A stretch of DNA of 10,005 nt from an uncultured Cytophagaceae bacterium. GTDB lineage: Bacteria; Bacteroidota; Bacteroidia; Cytophagales; Spirosomataceae. Shown here in pieces: positions 1-6,979 of this stretch (its first letter is position 1; each line of letters opens with the position of its first letter). The notes beneath the pieces were generated by a model. The model had not been told where the DNA came from. It searched no databases and saw only the letters and a program-made list of their open reading frames with translations. Location: assembly GCA_938008575.1 (NCBI GenBank), contig CALLKB010000163.1:1-10005 (forward strand), written 5' to 3'. A program made the translations under genes and the position numbers.

Positions 1-321
1 CCGGTAATCGTCATACATCTTCACATCGATGTAATTCGACTGACCTGTCTTCTTCGTGTAATACTCTTCAACCAATTGTTTCGTCTCCTCCGTCCGATGG
101 CGATCTAAATCGCAGACAGCCATAATACGCGCCTTGTCGAACTTCCAGGTTCCTGGTAAATCATGCCCACGAGCAATCCGACCGCAACCGATTTGACCGA
201 TATTTATCTTATTGCTGGGTGCATCTTTGCCGCCCAACACATGCGCAGGAACAATCGTAGGGAAACCCAATGTTCCCACGGCACCTATCGCTAGGTTGTT
301 AATGAAATTTCTCCGTTTCAT
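1..321 (-). CDS. Gfo/Idh/MocA-family oxidoreductase, Tat-type signal (3' part cut by window edge)
   Basis: This is the N-terminal 107 codons of a putative NAD(P)-dependent sugar or inositol dehydrogenase-like protein; the rest lies beyond position 1. Translation begins MKRRNFINNLAIGAVGTLGFP, a twin-arginine (RRNF) leader followed by a hydrophobic stretch, so export through Tat is likely. After it comes a Rossmann-fold entry, INIGQIGCGRIARGHD, matching the GxGxxA/G dinucleotide motif of the family, and then a second beta strand, ARIMAVCDLD, where the acidic residue typically contacts the cofactor ribose. The ATG overlaps the TGA of the upstream gene as ATGA (318-321), which fixes the start and implies translational coupling. 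Substrate cannot be told from this fragment. Family assignment is firm; export is inferred from the signal motif. Confidence 0.88.
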   Translation of the reverse strand, partial: MKRRNFINNLAIGAVGTLGFPTIVPAHVLGGKDAPSNKINIGQIGCGRIARGHDLPGTWKFDKARIMAVCDLDRHRTEETKQLVEEYYTKKTGQSNYIDVKMYDDYR

Positions 322-1466
322 GCTTTGATGGATATGTTGGTGGCATTTTTCTGCGCAATCAGGGCTAATTCCGTCGACAAGAAACAATGTGCTTGTGTCA
401 TCGCCGTTTCGGTACGATTCAATACATCGTCGACCAATAACTCGCCGTGCGGTAAATTCACATCCTTGCAATCGATGTATAAAGTCTCTTTGTTATTCAC
501 GATGTACAAGTGACTTCCGGTTCCATGTGGCGATGCAATATCTGTATTCTTACGCACCTCGATGTAGCCATCCGTACCCAAAATAGTCAAGCGACCATCT
601 CCCCAAGTATTCAAACCATCCGGCGTAAACCAATCCACGCGGATATATCCAGAACCTTTATTACTACGCAACATCAAATCACCAAAATCCTGGAATTTCG
701 GATACTGTGGATGGTGATGATTCGCGATTTGTGAGGCTACAACCTCACCTTGTGTTGATCCCGTAAAATGCAAAAATTGGTCTACTTGATGCGACGCAAT
801 ATCCGTGATAATCCCACCATAATATTTCGTATCAAAAAACCAATCGGGACGGGAATTTACACTCATCCGATGTGGCCCCGTTCCTAAGGTCTGCATCACC
901 TTGCCTATTTTTCCTTGCGCAACCAATTGGCTTGCCAATTCCGTCGCCTTATTTTCAAAACGCTCGCTGAACGAAATCGAATAAATACGTTTCGTTTCTT
1001 GTTGGACCTTTCGCACCTCCGCCAATTGCTCCAAACTTATAATTCCTGGCTTATCCACCATGTAATCCTTTCCGTGCTGCATCACACGAATTCCCAAAGG
1101 CGCACGCTCATGCGGCGTAATCGAACTCAATACCAGCTTGATTGTTGGGTCCTCCAAAACCTCCGCCTCACTCTTCACCAATTTGGCTTGTGGATAACGC
1201 TTGGCAAAATCTTTGATTAAATCCGGCTCTTTGGCATAATAAGAAACAAATTCTCCGCCTCCACGTATGATGGAATTCGCCATGGAATAAATGTGCCCAT
1301 GATTAATCCCCACAACGCCAAAACGCAAACGTGGCGCCAAGATTTTTTCAGCTGAAGGTTTGACAAAAGAGGCCGTAGCGTCTTTAATCGTAGGCATAAA
1401 TGCCAAACCACTTAATAAACTTGCGTCTTGAAGAAACTTCCGACGATTAGAGGAACTCGATTTCAT
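318..1466 (-). CDS. Gfo/Idh/MocA-family oxidoreductase with Tat signal
   Basis: A 382-residue protein of usual length for the family. The N-terminus carries NRRKFLQ (residues 7-13) followed by a short hydrophobic segment, a probable twin-arginine signal, so the protein probably acts in the periplasm. The mature part begins with RFGVVGINHGHIYSM (48-62), a Rossmann glycine-rich turn in which the usual GxGxxG is replaced by a GxxGxxHGH form. VDKPG (137-141) corresponds to the conserved E/D-K-P motif whose lysine takes part in catalysis in this family, and DIASHQVDQFLHFTG (222-236) fits the conserved C-terminal-domain motif carrying the catalytic-type histidine. It is the first gene of a two-gene unit, overlapping the next gene by 4 nt, and starts 66 nt after the rplS terminator. 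Substrate is unknown; relatives often act in carbohydrate breakdown. Whether it binds NAD(P) normally is uncertain because of the altered glycine motif. Confidence 0.85.
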   Translation of the reverse strand: MKSSSSNRRKFLQDASLLSGLAFMPTIKDATASFVKPSAEKILAPRLRFGVVGINHGHIYSMANSIIRGGGEFVSYYAKEPDLIKDFAKRYPQAKLVKSEAEVLEDPTIKLVLSSITPHERAPLGIRVMQHGKDYMVDKPGIISLEQLAEVRKVQQETKRIYSISFSERFENKATELASQLVAQGKIGKVMQTLGTGPHRMSVNSRPDWFFDTKYYGGIITDIASHQVDQFLHFTGSTQGEVVASQIANHHHPQYPKFQDFGDLMLRSNKGSGYIRVDWFTPDGLNTWGDGRLTILGTDGYIEVRKNTDIASPHGTGSHLYIVNNKETLYIDCKDVNLPHGELLVDDVLNRTETAMTQAHCFLSTELALIAQKNATNISIKA

Positions 1467-1473
1467 GATTGAA

Positions 1474-1510
1474 TAGGTTTAAACTATGTTTAAAAGTCAG
1501 ACTTAACCTA
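1474..1510. promoter_or_regulatory. Nested dyads ahead of the oxidoreductase pair (possible operator)
   Basis: The short intergenic stretch just upstream of the oxidoreductase start holds TAGGTT (1474-1479) mirrored by AACCTA (1505-1510). Inside lie the palindrome GTTTAAAC, a TAAAC-TAT-GTTTA dyad, and AAGTCAGACTT. On the minus strand a weak -7-like element, TATGTTTA (1509-1516), abuts the outer arm. The arrangement could be a regulator site or simply AT-rich chance symmetry; no known regulator is recognised. Confidence 0.25.
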
Positions 1511-1531
1511 AACATACTGAATATTAAACAC

Positions 1532-1561
1532 AAAAAAAGCTGTCCATTTCTGAACAGCTTT
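1532..1561 (-). terminator. Rho-independent terminator of rplS
   Basis: Read on the minus strand, AAAGCTGT (1561-1554) pairs perfectly with ACAGCTTT (1543-1536), an 8-bp stem closing a 10-nt loop, and the 3' arm runs into a T7 tract (1538-1532). It lies 24 nt after the rplS stop codon and separates rplS from the oxidoreductase pair. In the opposite direction there is no comparable U tract, so it serves the minus strand only. Confidence 0.9.
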
Positions 1562-1585
1562 CTCTTATATAAAAAAATCTCAAAC

Positions 1586-1939
1586 CTATTTTTTCTTCTC
1601 TTTAACACGAGCAGCTTTTCCTTGCTTACCACGCATGTAGAATAAACGTGCACGACGCACTTTACCACGACGCAATACTTCGATTTTATCGATGTTTGGT
1701 GACAAGATTGGGAAGATACGCTCAACACCAATTCCGTTAGATACTTTACGTACAGTGAAAGACTCACCAGCGCCTGAATTCTTACGTTGGATAACCAATC
1801 CTTGGAAAACCTGGATACGCTCCTTGTTACCCTCACGGATTTTCACGTGTACATTGATTGTGTCTCCAGCTGCAAATTCTGGATGCTCAGCTCTACGCGT
1901 TGCGTTTTCTGCTTCTACAAATTTAATTAAATCACTCAT
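1586..1939 (-). CDS. rplS: 50S ribosomal protein bL19
   Basis: A 117-residue ribosomal protein of the large subunit located near the interface with the small subunit. The sequence shows the family hallmarks: an N-terminal helix ([13 protein letters not shown]), the [28 protein letters not shown] core, the [21 protein letters not shown] segment, and the very basic tail [28 protein letters not shown] typical of L19. The frame stays open upstream to an ATG at 1969, but MSDLIKF is the family N-terminus and the longer form would start inside the leader hairpin, so the start at 1939 is chosen. It has its own promoter (2009-2039), a structured leader and its own terminator, so it forms a monocistronic unit behind the trp operon; the genes usually beside it (rpsP, rimM, trmD) are absent here. 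Confidence 0.97.
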   Translation of the reverse strand: MSDLIKFVEAENATRRAEHPEFAAGDTINVHVKIREGNKERIQVFQGLVIQRKNSGAGESFTVRKVSNGIGVERIFPILSPNIDKIEVLRRGKVRRARLFYMRGKQGKAARVKEKKK

Positions 1940-1961
1940 CTGACTTTTTATTTTGTGTAAT

Positions 1962-2001
1962 ATCAGCACTCAGCGGTCGCTTCGTACATAAAATTGCTGA
2001 T
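1962..2001 (-). promoter_or_regulatory. Candidate structured 5' leader of rplS
   Basis: In the predicted rplS transcript, ATCAGCA (2001-1995) pairs perfectly with TGCTGAT (1968-1962), a 7-bp stem enclosing 26 nt that include a possible inner AGC/GCT stem. Counting from the -7 element, transcription should start around 2002-2005, which puts this hairpin at the extreme 5' end of the mRNA and about 22 nt before the rplS start codon. Ribosomal protein genes often have autoregulatory leaders, and an L19 leader is known in Firmicutes. I do not recognise this one as that element. The pairing is seen; the regulatory role is inference. Confidence 0.4.
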
Positions 2002-2008
2002 TGGGTTG

Positions 2009-2039
2009 CAAAGATAGGAAAAATATTTCTTTCCAAAAA
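2009..2039 (-). promoter_or_regulatory. Bacteroidota-type promoter of rplS
   Basis: On the minus strand TATCTTTG (2016-2009) is an exact match to the Bacteroidota -7 consensus TAnnTTTG. The -33 TTG core (2036-2034, inside TTTTTGG) lies 17 nt upstream. The predicted start of transcription is near 2003, giving a leader of about 65 nt before rplS. Confidence 0.75.
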
Positions 2040-2046
2040 CAATTGC

Positions 2047-2826
2047 TTACTTTTTACCTTTAATGGATTGAACAAAGCCAACAATCTCACTATGAAGATC
2101 TTGTGCTTGCCCCAATAACTTCACAAAAGCGCTACCAATAATCGCTCCAGCCGCCGATTCAGAAGCCTTCAAGAAACTAGCACGATCCGAAATACCAAAA
2201 CCAATCAAGCGAGGATTCTTCAAATTCATTCCCTCAATCCGCTTGAAATAAGTCTCTTGATCACTCGAAATTCCCGTCTTCGCGCCTGTCGTACTCGCAG
2301 AGGAAACCATGTAAATAAAGCCTTGGCTAATCGCATCTATTTGAGCAATGCGCGCATCCGTTGTTTGCGGCGTGATCAAAAAGATATTATACAAACCATA
2401 TTGTTCGAAAATCGCTTGATATTCCGACTCATATTCGGCCATTGGTAAATCCGGCAAAATCAAGCCGTCTACACCCACTTCCGCACATTTCTTACAAAAA
2501 GCCTCCACTCCATATTGTAACACAGGATTGATATAACCCATCAATAATACAGGTACAGAAACCGTTTGACGCATATCTTTTAATTGCTCAAATAAATGCG
2601 CAACCGTCATGCCTTGATCCAAAGAAACCTGATTGGATTGCTGAATCGTTTCCCCATCCGCCACAGGATCCGAATAAGGCATCCCAATCTCAATGATATC
2701 CACGCCACCCGCTTGCAAGGCATTCAACACGGTCATCGTATCCCCGAAATTCGGGTAACCTGCCGTCGCATATACATTCAAAATAGGCTCCGTCGCCTCC
2801 GCAAATAATTTCGTAATCCGATTCAT
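2047..2826 (-). CDS. trpA: Tryptophan synthase alpha subunit
   Basis: TrpA cleaves indole-3-glycerol phosphate to indole and glyceraldehyde 3-phosphate inside the cytoplasmic alpha2-beta2 tryptophan synthase and passes indole to TrpB. With the chosen start the protein has 259 residues, slightly shorter than E. coli TrpA. The signature VDIIEIGMPYSDPVADG carries the catalytic pair, Glu46 and Asp57 (E. coli Glu49 and Asp60). LILPDLPMAEYE and the phosphate-binding IGFGISDR and GAIIGSAFV segments follow in the normal order. Two in-frame ATGs exist. The one at 2835 overlaps trpB by 8 nt; the one at 2826 starts 1 nt after the trpB stop and yields the MNRI N-terminus common in relatives, so it is preferred. 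It is the last trp gene, and no strong terminator follows. Confidence 0.96.
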   Translation of the reverse strand: MNRITKLFAEATEPILNVYATAGYPNFGDTMTVLNALQAGGVDIIEIGMPYSDPVADGETIQQSNQVSLDQGMTVAHLFEQLKDMRQTVSVPVLLMGYINPVLQYGVEAFCKKCAEVGVDGLILPDLPMAEYESEYQAIFEQYGLYNIFLITPQTTDARIAQIDAISQGFIYMVSSASTTGAKTGISSDQETYFKRIEGMNLKNPRLIGFGISDRASFLKASESAAGAIIGSAFVKLLGQAQDLHSEIVGFVQSIKGKK

Positions 2827-2827
2827 C

Positions 2828-4021
2828 CTAGTCATTCAATTTTAAACGTTGCTGATACGTCGATAAGTCTTTATCCCCTCTTCCCGACAAATTCACTACG
2901 ACCACTTCATTCGGCTTGGCGTTTAATTTGCCAAAGACCGCGAGCGCATGGGCTGATTCCAAAGCCGGAATAATTCCTTCTAACATCGAGCATTCCAAAG
3001 CTGCTTCCAAAGCCTCCTCATCCGTAATATCATAAAACTTCGCGCGTCCAGTTTTGAACAAATGCGCATGCATTGGGCCAATGCCCGGATAATCCAAACC
3101 TGCCGAAATCGAATAAGGCTCGATCACCTGTCCATCTTCCGTTTGCATCAATAAACTCTTACTTCCATGCAACACACCCGCTTTTCCTAAAAAGGTTGTC
3201 GCTGCTGAATGCCCGGTACCAACTCCCTGACCCGCTGCCTCCGCTGCAATCAATTGCGTCCGAGGCTCATCCAAGAAATGATAAAAAGCTCCCGCCGCAT
3301 TCGAACCACCACCCACACAAGCAATCACATAATCCGGGTAATCCCGACCTTCTTTTTCCTGCAATTGGCTACGAATTTCTTCGGAAATCACCGACTGGAA
3401 TCGAGCAACCATATCCGGGTAAGGATGTGGTCCTACCACCGAACCGATGATGTAATGCGTATCCACCGGGTTATTGATCCAGTGACGCATCGCCTCATTC
3501 GTCGCATCTTTTAAGGTCTTCGAGCCCGACTGCGCCGCAACGACTGTCGCGCCCAACATACGCATACGCGCCACATTAGGTGCTTGACGTTCGATATCAA
3601 TCGCCCCCATGTAAACAATACATTCCATCCCCATCAAGGCACAAACCGTTGCAGTAGCTACGCCGTGTTGGCCCGCACCCGTCTCCGCTACGATCTTATT
3701 TTTCCCCAAACGTTTCGCAACCAATATCTGACCAATCGTATTGTTCACCTTGTGTGCACCCGTGTGACAAAGATCCTCCCGCTTCAAATAAATGTTCGTA
3801 TTGTACTTCGCCGATAAGCGCTCCGCCTTGAACAAGGGGGTCGGTCGGCCCACGTAATCTTTTAACAAAGCATGAAACTCCTCCTGAAAGGACTGATCTG
3901 CGATGATATCCAAATAGCGACTGCGCAATTCTTCTACATTGGGATACAGCATTTCCGGAATAAAGGCGCCGCCAAAATCCCCGTAGTATCCACGCTCGTC
4001 AACTTGAAATGAATGGTTCAT
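2828..4021 (-). CDS. trpB: Tryptophan synthase beta subunit
   Basis: This PLP enzyme condenses indole with serine to make tryptophan, as the beta subunit of tryptophan synthase. Its 397 residues match the TrpB1 type, the form that partners Trp[16 protein letters not shown] contains the PLP Schiff-base lysine (Lys91). AETGAGQHG holds the catalytic glutamate (Glu113). GGGSNA (237-242) is the phosphate-binding loop of PLP, and SGRGDKD (379-385) near the C-terminus is conserved. The N-terminal [16 protein letters not shown] is the usual TrpB opening. Its ATG overlaps the TGA of trpF in an ATGA junction (4018-4021), which supports the start and suggests coupled translation. All key residues are present. 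Confidence 0.98.
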   Translation of the reverse strand: MNHSFQVDERGYYGDFGGAFIPEMLYPNVEELRSRYLDIIADQSFQEEFHALLKDYVGRPTPLFKAERLSAKYNTNIYLKREDLCHTGAHKVNNTIGQILVAKRLGKNKIVAETGAGQHGVATATVCALMGMECIVYMGAIDIERQAPNVARMRMLGATVVAAQSGSKTLKDATNEAMRHWINNPVDTHYIIGSVVGPHPYPDMVARFQSVISEEIRSQLQEKEGRDYPDYVIACVGGGSNAAGAFYHFLDEPRTQLIAAEAAGQGVGTGHSAATTFLGKAGVLHGSKSLLMQTEDGQVIEPYSISAGLDYPGIGPMHAHLFKTGRAKFYDITDEEALEAALECSMLEGIIPALESAHALAVFGKLNAKPNEVVVVNLSGRGDKDLSTYQQRLKLND

Positions 4022-4614
4022 ATATTTTGTGTTATTAACTTCACCTTTGCCAAATCCTTCAATGCTGGACTTGACTCTAATTTACTATTGAAATCCAAGG
4101 CATACAGCCCTGGCAATTTTTTCGCTTCTTCGATACTCGCCTCATCCAAACCTCCCGCTAGAAAATAAGGAATATCCAATTCATAGGCCTTTAAAATAGT
4201 CCAATCAAATCGCTCCCCTGTTCCGCCTACTTGAGATCCCTTTTTCGTATCAAATAAATAATAATCGGGCTCCAAATTCAACACTTTAACATCCTCCTCC
4301 GTCGCCACACTGACAGCCTTGATCACCGTCAAATCCTCAGCACGCAAGGCATCAATCTCATCTTGCCCCTCATCGCCGTGCAATTGCACAACCTGAAATC
4401 CGGCCTTTTTAGACAATTCAATGATATCTTCGATGGGCTCATTCACAAACACACCCACCGCCTTTGTCTTAGCTGGTAAGGCCGGGATAACAAAATCTTG
4501 CCCTACATAGCGAGGCGATTTAGCCACCCAAATAAAGCCCATATAATCCGGTTCATAAGCCGCAACTGCTTCGATATTAGTCAAATCCCGCATGCCACAA
4601 ACCTTCCACTTCAT
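4018..4614 (-). CDS. trpF: Phosphoribosylanthranilate isomerase
   Basis: TrpF performs the Amadori rearrangement of N-(5'-phosphoribosyl)anthranilate to CdRP, the step between TrpD and TrpC. The 198-residue TIM-barrel protein opens with [10 protein letters not shown], where Cys6 is the catalytic base. [18 protein letters not shown] (121-138) carries the catalytic acid, Asp122, and the phosphate-binding [12 protein letters not shown] and [11 protein letters not shown] (near 151-180) complete the active-site loops; the last is a diverged form of the common G-D-x-N/S-S-G-x-E motif. It is a separate protein, not fused to TrpC as in E. coli. The ATG lies 3 nt after the trpC stop codon, and the end overlaps trpB by 4 nt. 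Confidence 0.96.
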   Translation of the reverse strand: MKWKVCGMRDLTNIEAVAAYEPDYMGFIWVAKSPRYVGQDFVIPALPAKTKAVGVFVNEPIEDIIELSKKAGFQVVQLHGDEGQDEIDALRAEDLTVIKAVSVATEEDVKVLNLEPDYYLFDTKKGSQVGGTGERFDWTILKAYELDIPYFLAGGLDEASIEEAKKLPGLYALDFNSKLESSPALKDLAKVKLITQNI

Positions 4615-4617
4615 ACC

Positions 4618-5403
4618 CTATTGCTTTAAGAAATCCGTTAATGCCTGACCGGGATTGCTCGTCTTCATAAAACTCTCCCCGATCAAAAAGCCGCGGTATC
4701 CAAAACCCTTCAACTCCTTGATAATTTCAGGCCCTGAAATACAACTTTCGGAAACCTTCACAAATTGGGCAGGAATCTTATCCGCAAGGACTTTGGATGC
4801 CTCCACATTTTGCTCGGCAAAATTTTTCAAGTTGCGGTTATTCACACCTACAACAGAAATATAATCGCCCAACGAACGATCTAATTCTTCCTGGTCATGA
4901 ACCTCCAACAAGGTTTCCATACCTAATGAACGAGCTAAAGTCCCTAAGGTTTTGATTTCTGCAGGACTTAATGCTGCCGCGATCAATAATACCACGTCCG
5001 CTCCCATCGATTTCGCCTCTACGATTTGATATTCATCGACCATAAAGTCTTTACGCAAAATAGGCGTATTCGGATTCGTCCGCCGCGCTAAATCAAAGTC
5101 GGCATAGGTCCCCCCAAAATATTCCGTATCTGTCAGCACCGACAAGCAAGCCGCTCCTGCCGTCACATAACCTCGCGTAACTTCATCTACGCCCATCGTA
5201 TCATTAATGATGCCTTTGGAAGGAGACTTGCGTTTAAATTCCGCAATAATACCCGTAGAGGCTGGCTGAACCAAAGACATGGCCAAAGAATGGCAAGCTC
5301 TGGCAAAATAGCCTTGTTTTTCTAATACAGAAATGGAAACGCGCGCTTTGGCAGCGGCAACTTCCGTTCGTTTGGTGACAATGATTTGATCTAAAATAGT
5401 CAT
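4618..5403 (-). CDS. trpC: Indole-3-glycerol-phosphate synthase
   Basis: TrpC cyclises and decarboxylates CdRP to indole-3-glycerol phosphate, the substrate of TrpA. The monofunctional TIM-barrel protein has 261 residues. Expected motifs appear in order: AEFKRKSPSKG (Glu55, Lys57), LRKDFMVDEYQI (catalytic Lys118), LLEVHD (Glu167), VGVNNRNLKNF (Asn188), VSESCISG (Glu219, Ser220) and FLIGESFM (phosphate binding, 239-246). It starts 12 nt downstream of the trpD stop and ends 3 nt before trpF. The MTILDQIIVTKRTEVAAAK opening is typical of the family, so the start is sound. Nothing is missing or broken. Confidence 0.97.
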   Translation of the reverse strand: MTILDQIIVTKRTEVAAAKARVSISVLEKQGYFARACHSLAMSLVQPASTGIIAEFKRKSPSKGIINDTMGVDEVTRGYVTAGAACLSVLTDTEYFGGTYADFDLARRTNPNTPILRKDFMVDEYQIVEAKSMGADVVLLIAAALSPAEIKTLGTLARSLGMETLLEVHDQEELDRSLGDYISVVGVNNRNLKNFAEQNVEASKVLADKIPAQFVKVSESCISGPEIIKELKGFGYRGFLIGESFMKTSNPGQALTDFLKQ

Positions 5404-5415
5404 AGCGCAATGCGA

Positions 5416-6405
5416 TTAATCCATAATAAACTTCTTAAACACCTGGAATGCTTTTCCACTTTCTAATGACTCTTTGGCCATTAAAAATCCATCCGCTAAC
5501 GATGGAGCTTTCTCTGCAACCCAAAGTGCCGCTCCAGCATTCGCCAATACCGCATTGGTTTGAGCAGCTGTACCCTCGCGCTGTAAAATTTTATAAAGCA
5601 TATTAGCAGATTCTTCCACATTCGCTCCTCCGAACAATTCCGATTGCTGCACATATTCACATCCTAATTCTGAAGGTTCATGAACTTTTCGGCCTGCGCG
5701 CGTCTCTAAACGAAAATTAGATGTCAACGAAATTTCGTCATAGCCATCCTCCGCATAAACAATCCCATATTTCTTGCTAGAATCTTTGAAAAAACCGGAA
5801 TACAATTCAAAGACCTCAGGGGAATAAACGCCCGTCAATTGCTTATTCACATTTGCTGGGTTCAATAAAGGCCCCAATAAATTAAAGAAGGTTTTCATCC
5901 CTAATTCTTTGCGAATCGGCCCTACAAACCGCATGGCCGGATGGAACAAAGGCGCATGTAAAAAACACATGCCTGCTGTTTCCATTTTACGTTTCAAGAT
6001 TTTAGGATCATTGTTAAATTTCAAACCCAAAAACTCCAAAACCGTTGAAGAACCTACGGATGACGAAACCCCATGATTTCCGTGCTTGGCAATCTTTTGA
6101 CCAGCACCTACGATCACAAACGAGGAAGTCGTACTGATATTAAACGTATCCTTTCCATCCCCACCCGTTCCACAAACATCCATGGCATCAAACTCCGACA
6201 AATCAACTGTGACAGCTAAGTCCAACATTGCCGAAACAAATCCCTTTAACTCTTGAACTTGAATCGGGTGATACCAATAAGATGATAAAAATGCGGCTAT
6301 TTGACTAGGATTCACCCCGCCATTCCCAATTTGCAATAAAACCTCGTGCGCCTCTTGTTCTGACAACGCCTCACCACTCACTCTTCTTTCTAGAACCTTT
6401 TTCAT
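5416..6405 (-). CDS. trpD: Anthranilate phosphoribosyltransferase
   Basis: TrpD transfers the phosphoribosyl group of PRPP to anthranilate. The 329-residue protein has the small helical N-terminal domain (to about residue 70) and then the type III phosphoribosyltransferase core. CGTGGDGKDTFNIST (78-92) is the PRPP-binding loop; KHGNHGVSS (107-115) is the second signature; the DE pair at 223-224 is the Mg-binding position; and FFNLLGPLLNPA (173-184) is conserved. It is a stand-alone enzyme, not fused to a glutaminase domain as in E. coli TrpGD. The start lies 1 nt past the trpG stop codon, implying coupled translation. Confidence 0.97.
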   Translation of the reverse strand: MKKVLERRVSGEALSEQEAHEVLLQIGNGGVNPSQIAAFLSSYWYHPIQVQELKGFVSAMLDLAVTVDLSEFDAMDVCGTGGDGKDTFNISTTSSFVIVGAGQKIAKHGNHGVSSSVGSSTVLEFLGLKFNNDPKILKRKMETAGMCFLHAPLFHPAMRFVGPIRKELGMKTFFNLLGPLLNPANVNKQLTGVYSPEVFELYSGFFKDSSKKYGIVYAEDGYDEISLTSNFRLETRAGRKVHEPSELGCEYVQQSELFGGANVEESANMLYKILQREGTAAQTNAVLANAGAALWVAEKAPSLADGFLMAKESLESGKAFQVFKKFIMD

Positions 6406-6406
6406 T

Positions 6407-6973
6407 TTATTTTAACCAATTTTTAATCATTTGTAATCCGTGTTGAGTCAAATAGGCCTCCGGGTGAAATTGCACCCCACGTACATCGTATTGCTGATGG
6501 GCCTCCGCCAACACATATCCTTTGTCATCTTGAGCTGTAATCTTCAAATCCTTTGGCATCGAGTCAGGGATTACCGTCCACGAATGGTAACGACAAACCT
6601 CAAAACGCGATGGAATATCCAAGAACAAACGCTCGGTCGGGTCAATCACTTGACACTCCGTCGTCACTCCATGCAAGACCTCACCCATATTCTGTAATTG
6701 GGACCCAAAGGCCTCCGCGATTGCCTGATGACCTAGACAGACACCTAAAATCTTTTTTGTCGACTTATATTCTTTTAACAAATCCATCATAATTCCCGCC
6801 TCGGAAGGAATCCCAGGACCCGGAGAAAGAAGGATTTGGTCATATTTGCCCACTTCTTCTAAGCTAATTTTATCATTGCGAAATACATCCACATTCGCAC
6901 CTAATTCCTTTAAGAGGTATACCAAATTGTACACGAAGGAATCATAATTATCTAAAACCAAAACGTTCTTCAT
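6407..6973 (-). CDS. trpG: Anthranilate synthase component II (glutamine amidotransferase)
   Basis: TrpG hydrolyses glutamine and feeds ammonia to TrpE for anthranilate formation. The 188-residue class I amidotransferase begins VLVLDNYDSFVYNLV and contains LLSPGPGIPSEAG (oxyanion region, 48-60), GVCLGHQAIAEAFG with nucleophile Cys79, and VQFHPEA with His170 and Glu172 completing the triad. In some bacteria one TrpG-type subunit also serves p-aminobenzoate synthase; nothing here excludes that, but its place directly behind trpE makes tryptophan synthesis the main role. It begins 6 nt after the trpE stop. Confidence 0.96.
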   Translation of the reverse strand: MKNVLVLDNYDSFVYNLVYLLKELGANVDVFRNDKISLEEVGKYDQILLSPGPGIPSEAGIMMDLLKEYKSTKKILGVCLGHQAIAEAFGSQLQNMGEVLHGVTTECQVIDPTERLFLDIPSRFEVCRYHSWTVIPDSMPKDLKITAQDDKGYVLAEAHQQYDVRGVQFHPEAYLTQHGLQMIKNWLK

Positions 6974-6979
6974 GTCTTC

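Noticed and set aside
1940..1969. N-terminal extension of rplS to an ATG at 1969 ([10 protein letters not shown])
   Set aside because: It would begin inside the leader hairpin, and MSDLIKF at 1939 is the family N-terminus.
1963..1989. Mini reading frame MYEATAEC inside the rplS leader
   Set aside because: Eight codons, no supporting signal and no regulatory codon pattern; most likely chance.
2827..2835. trpA start at the ATG overlapping trpB by 8 nt
   Set aside because: Possible, but the ATG at 2826 gives the MNRI N-terminus seen in relatives and follows the trpB stop directly; kept only as an alternative.
3073..3817. Plus-strand open frames opposite trpB
   Set aside because: Antisense shadows of a highly conserved gene, with no recognisable protein features, promoter or initiation signals.
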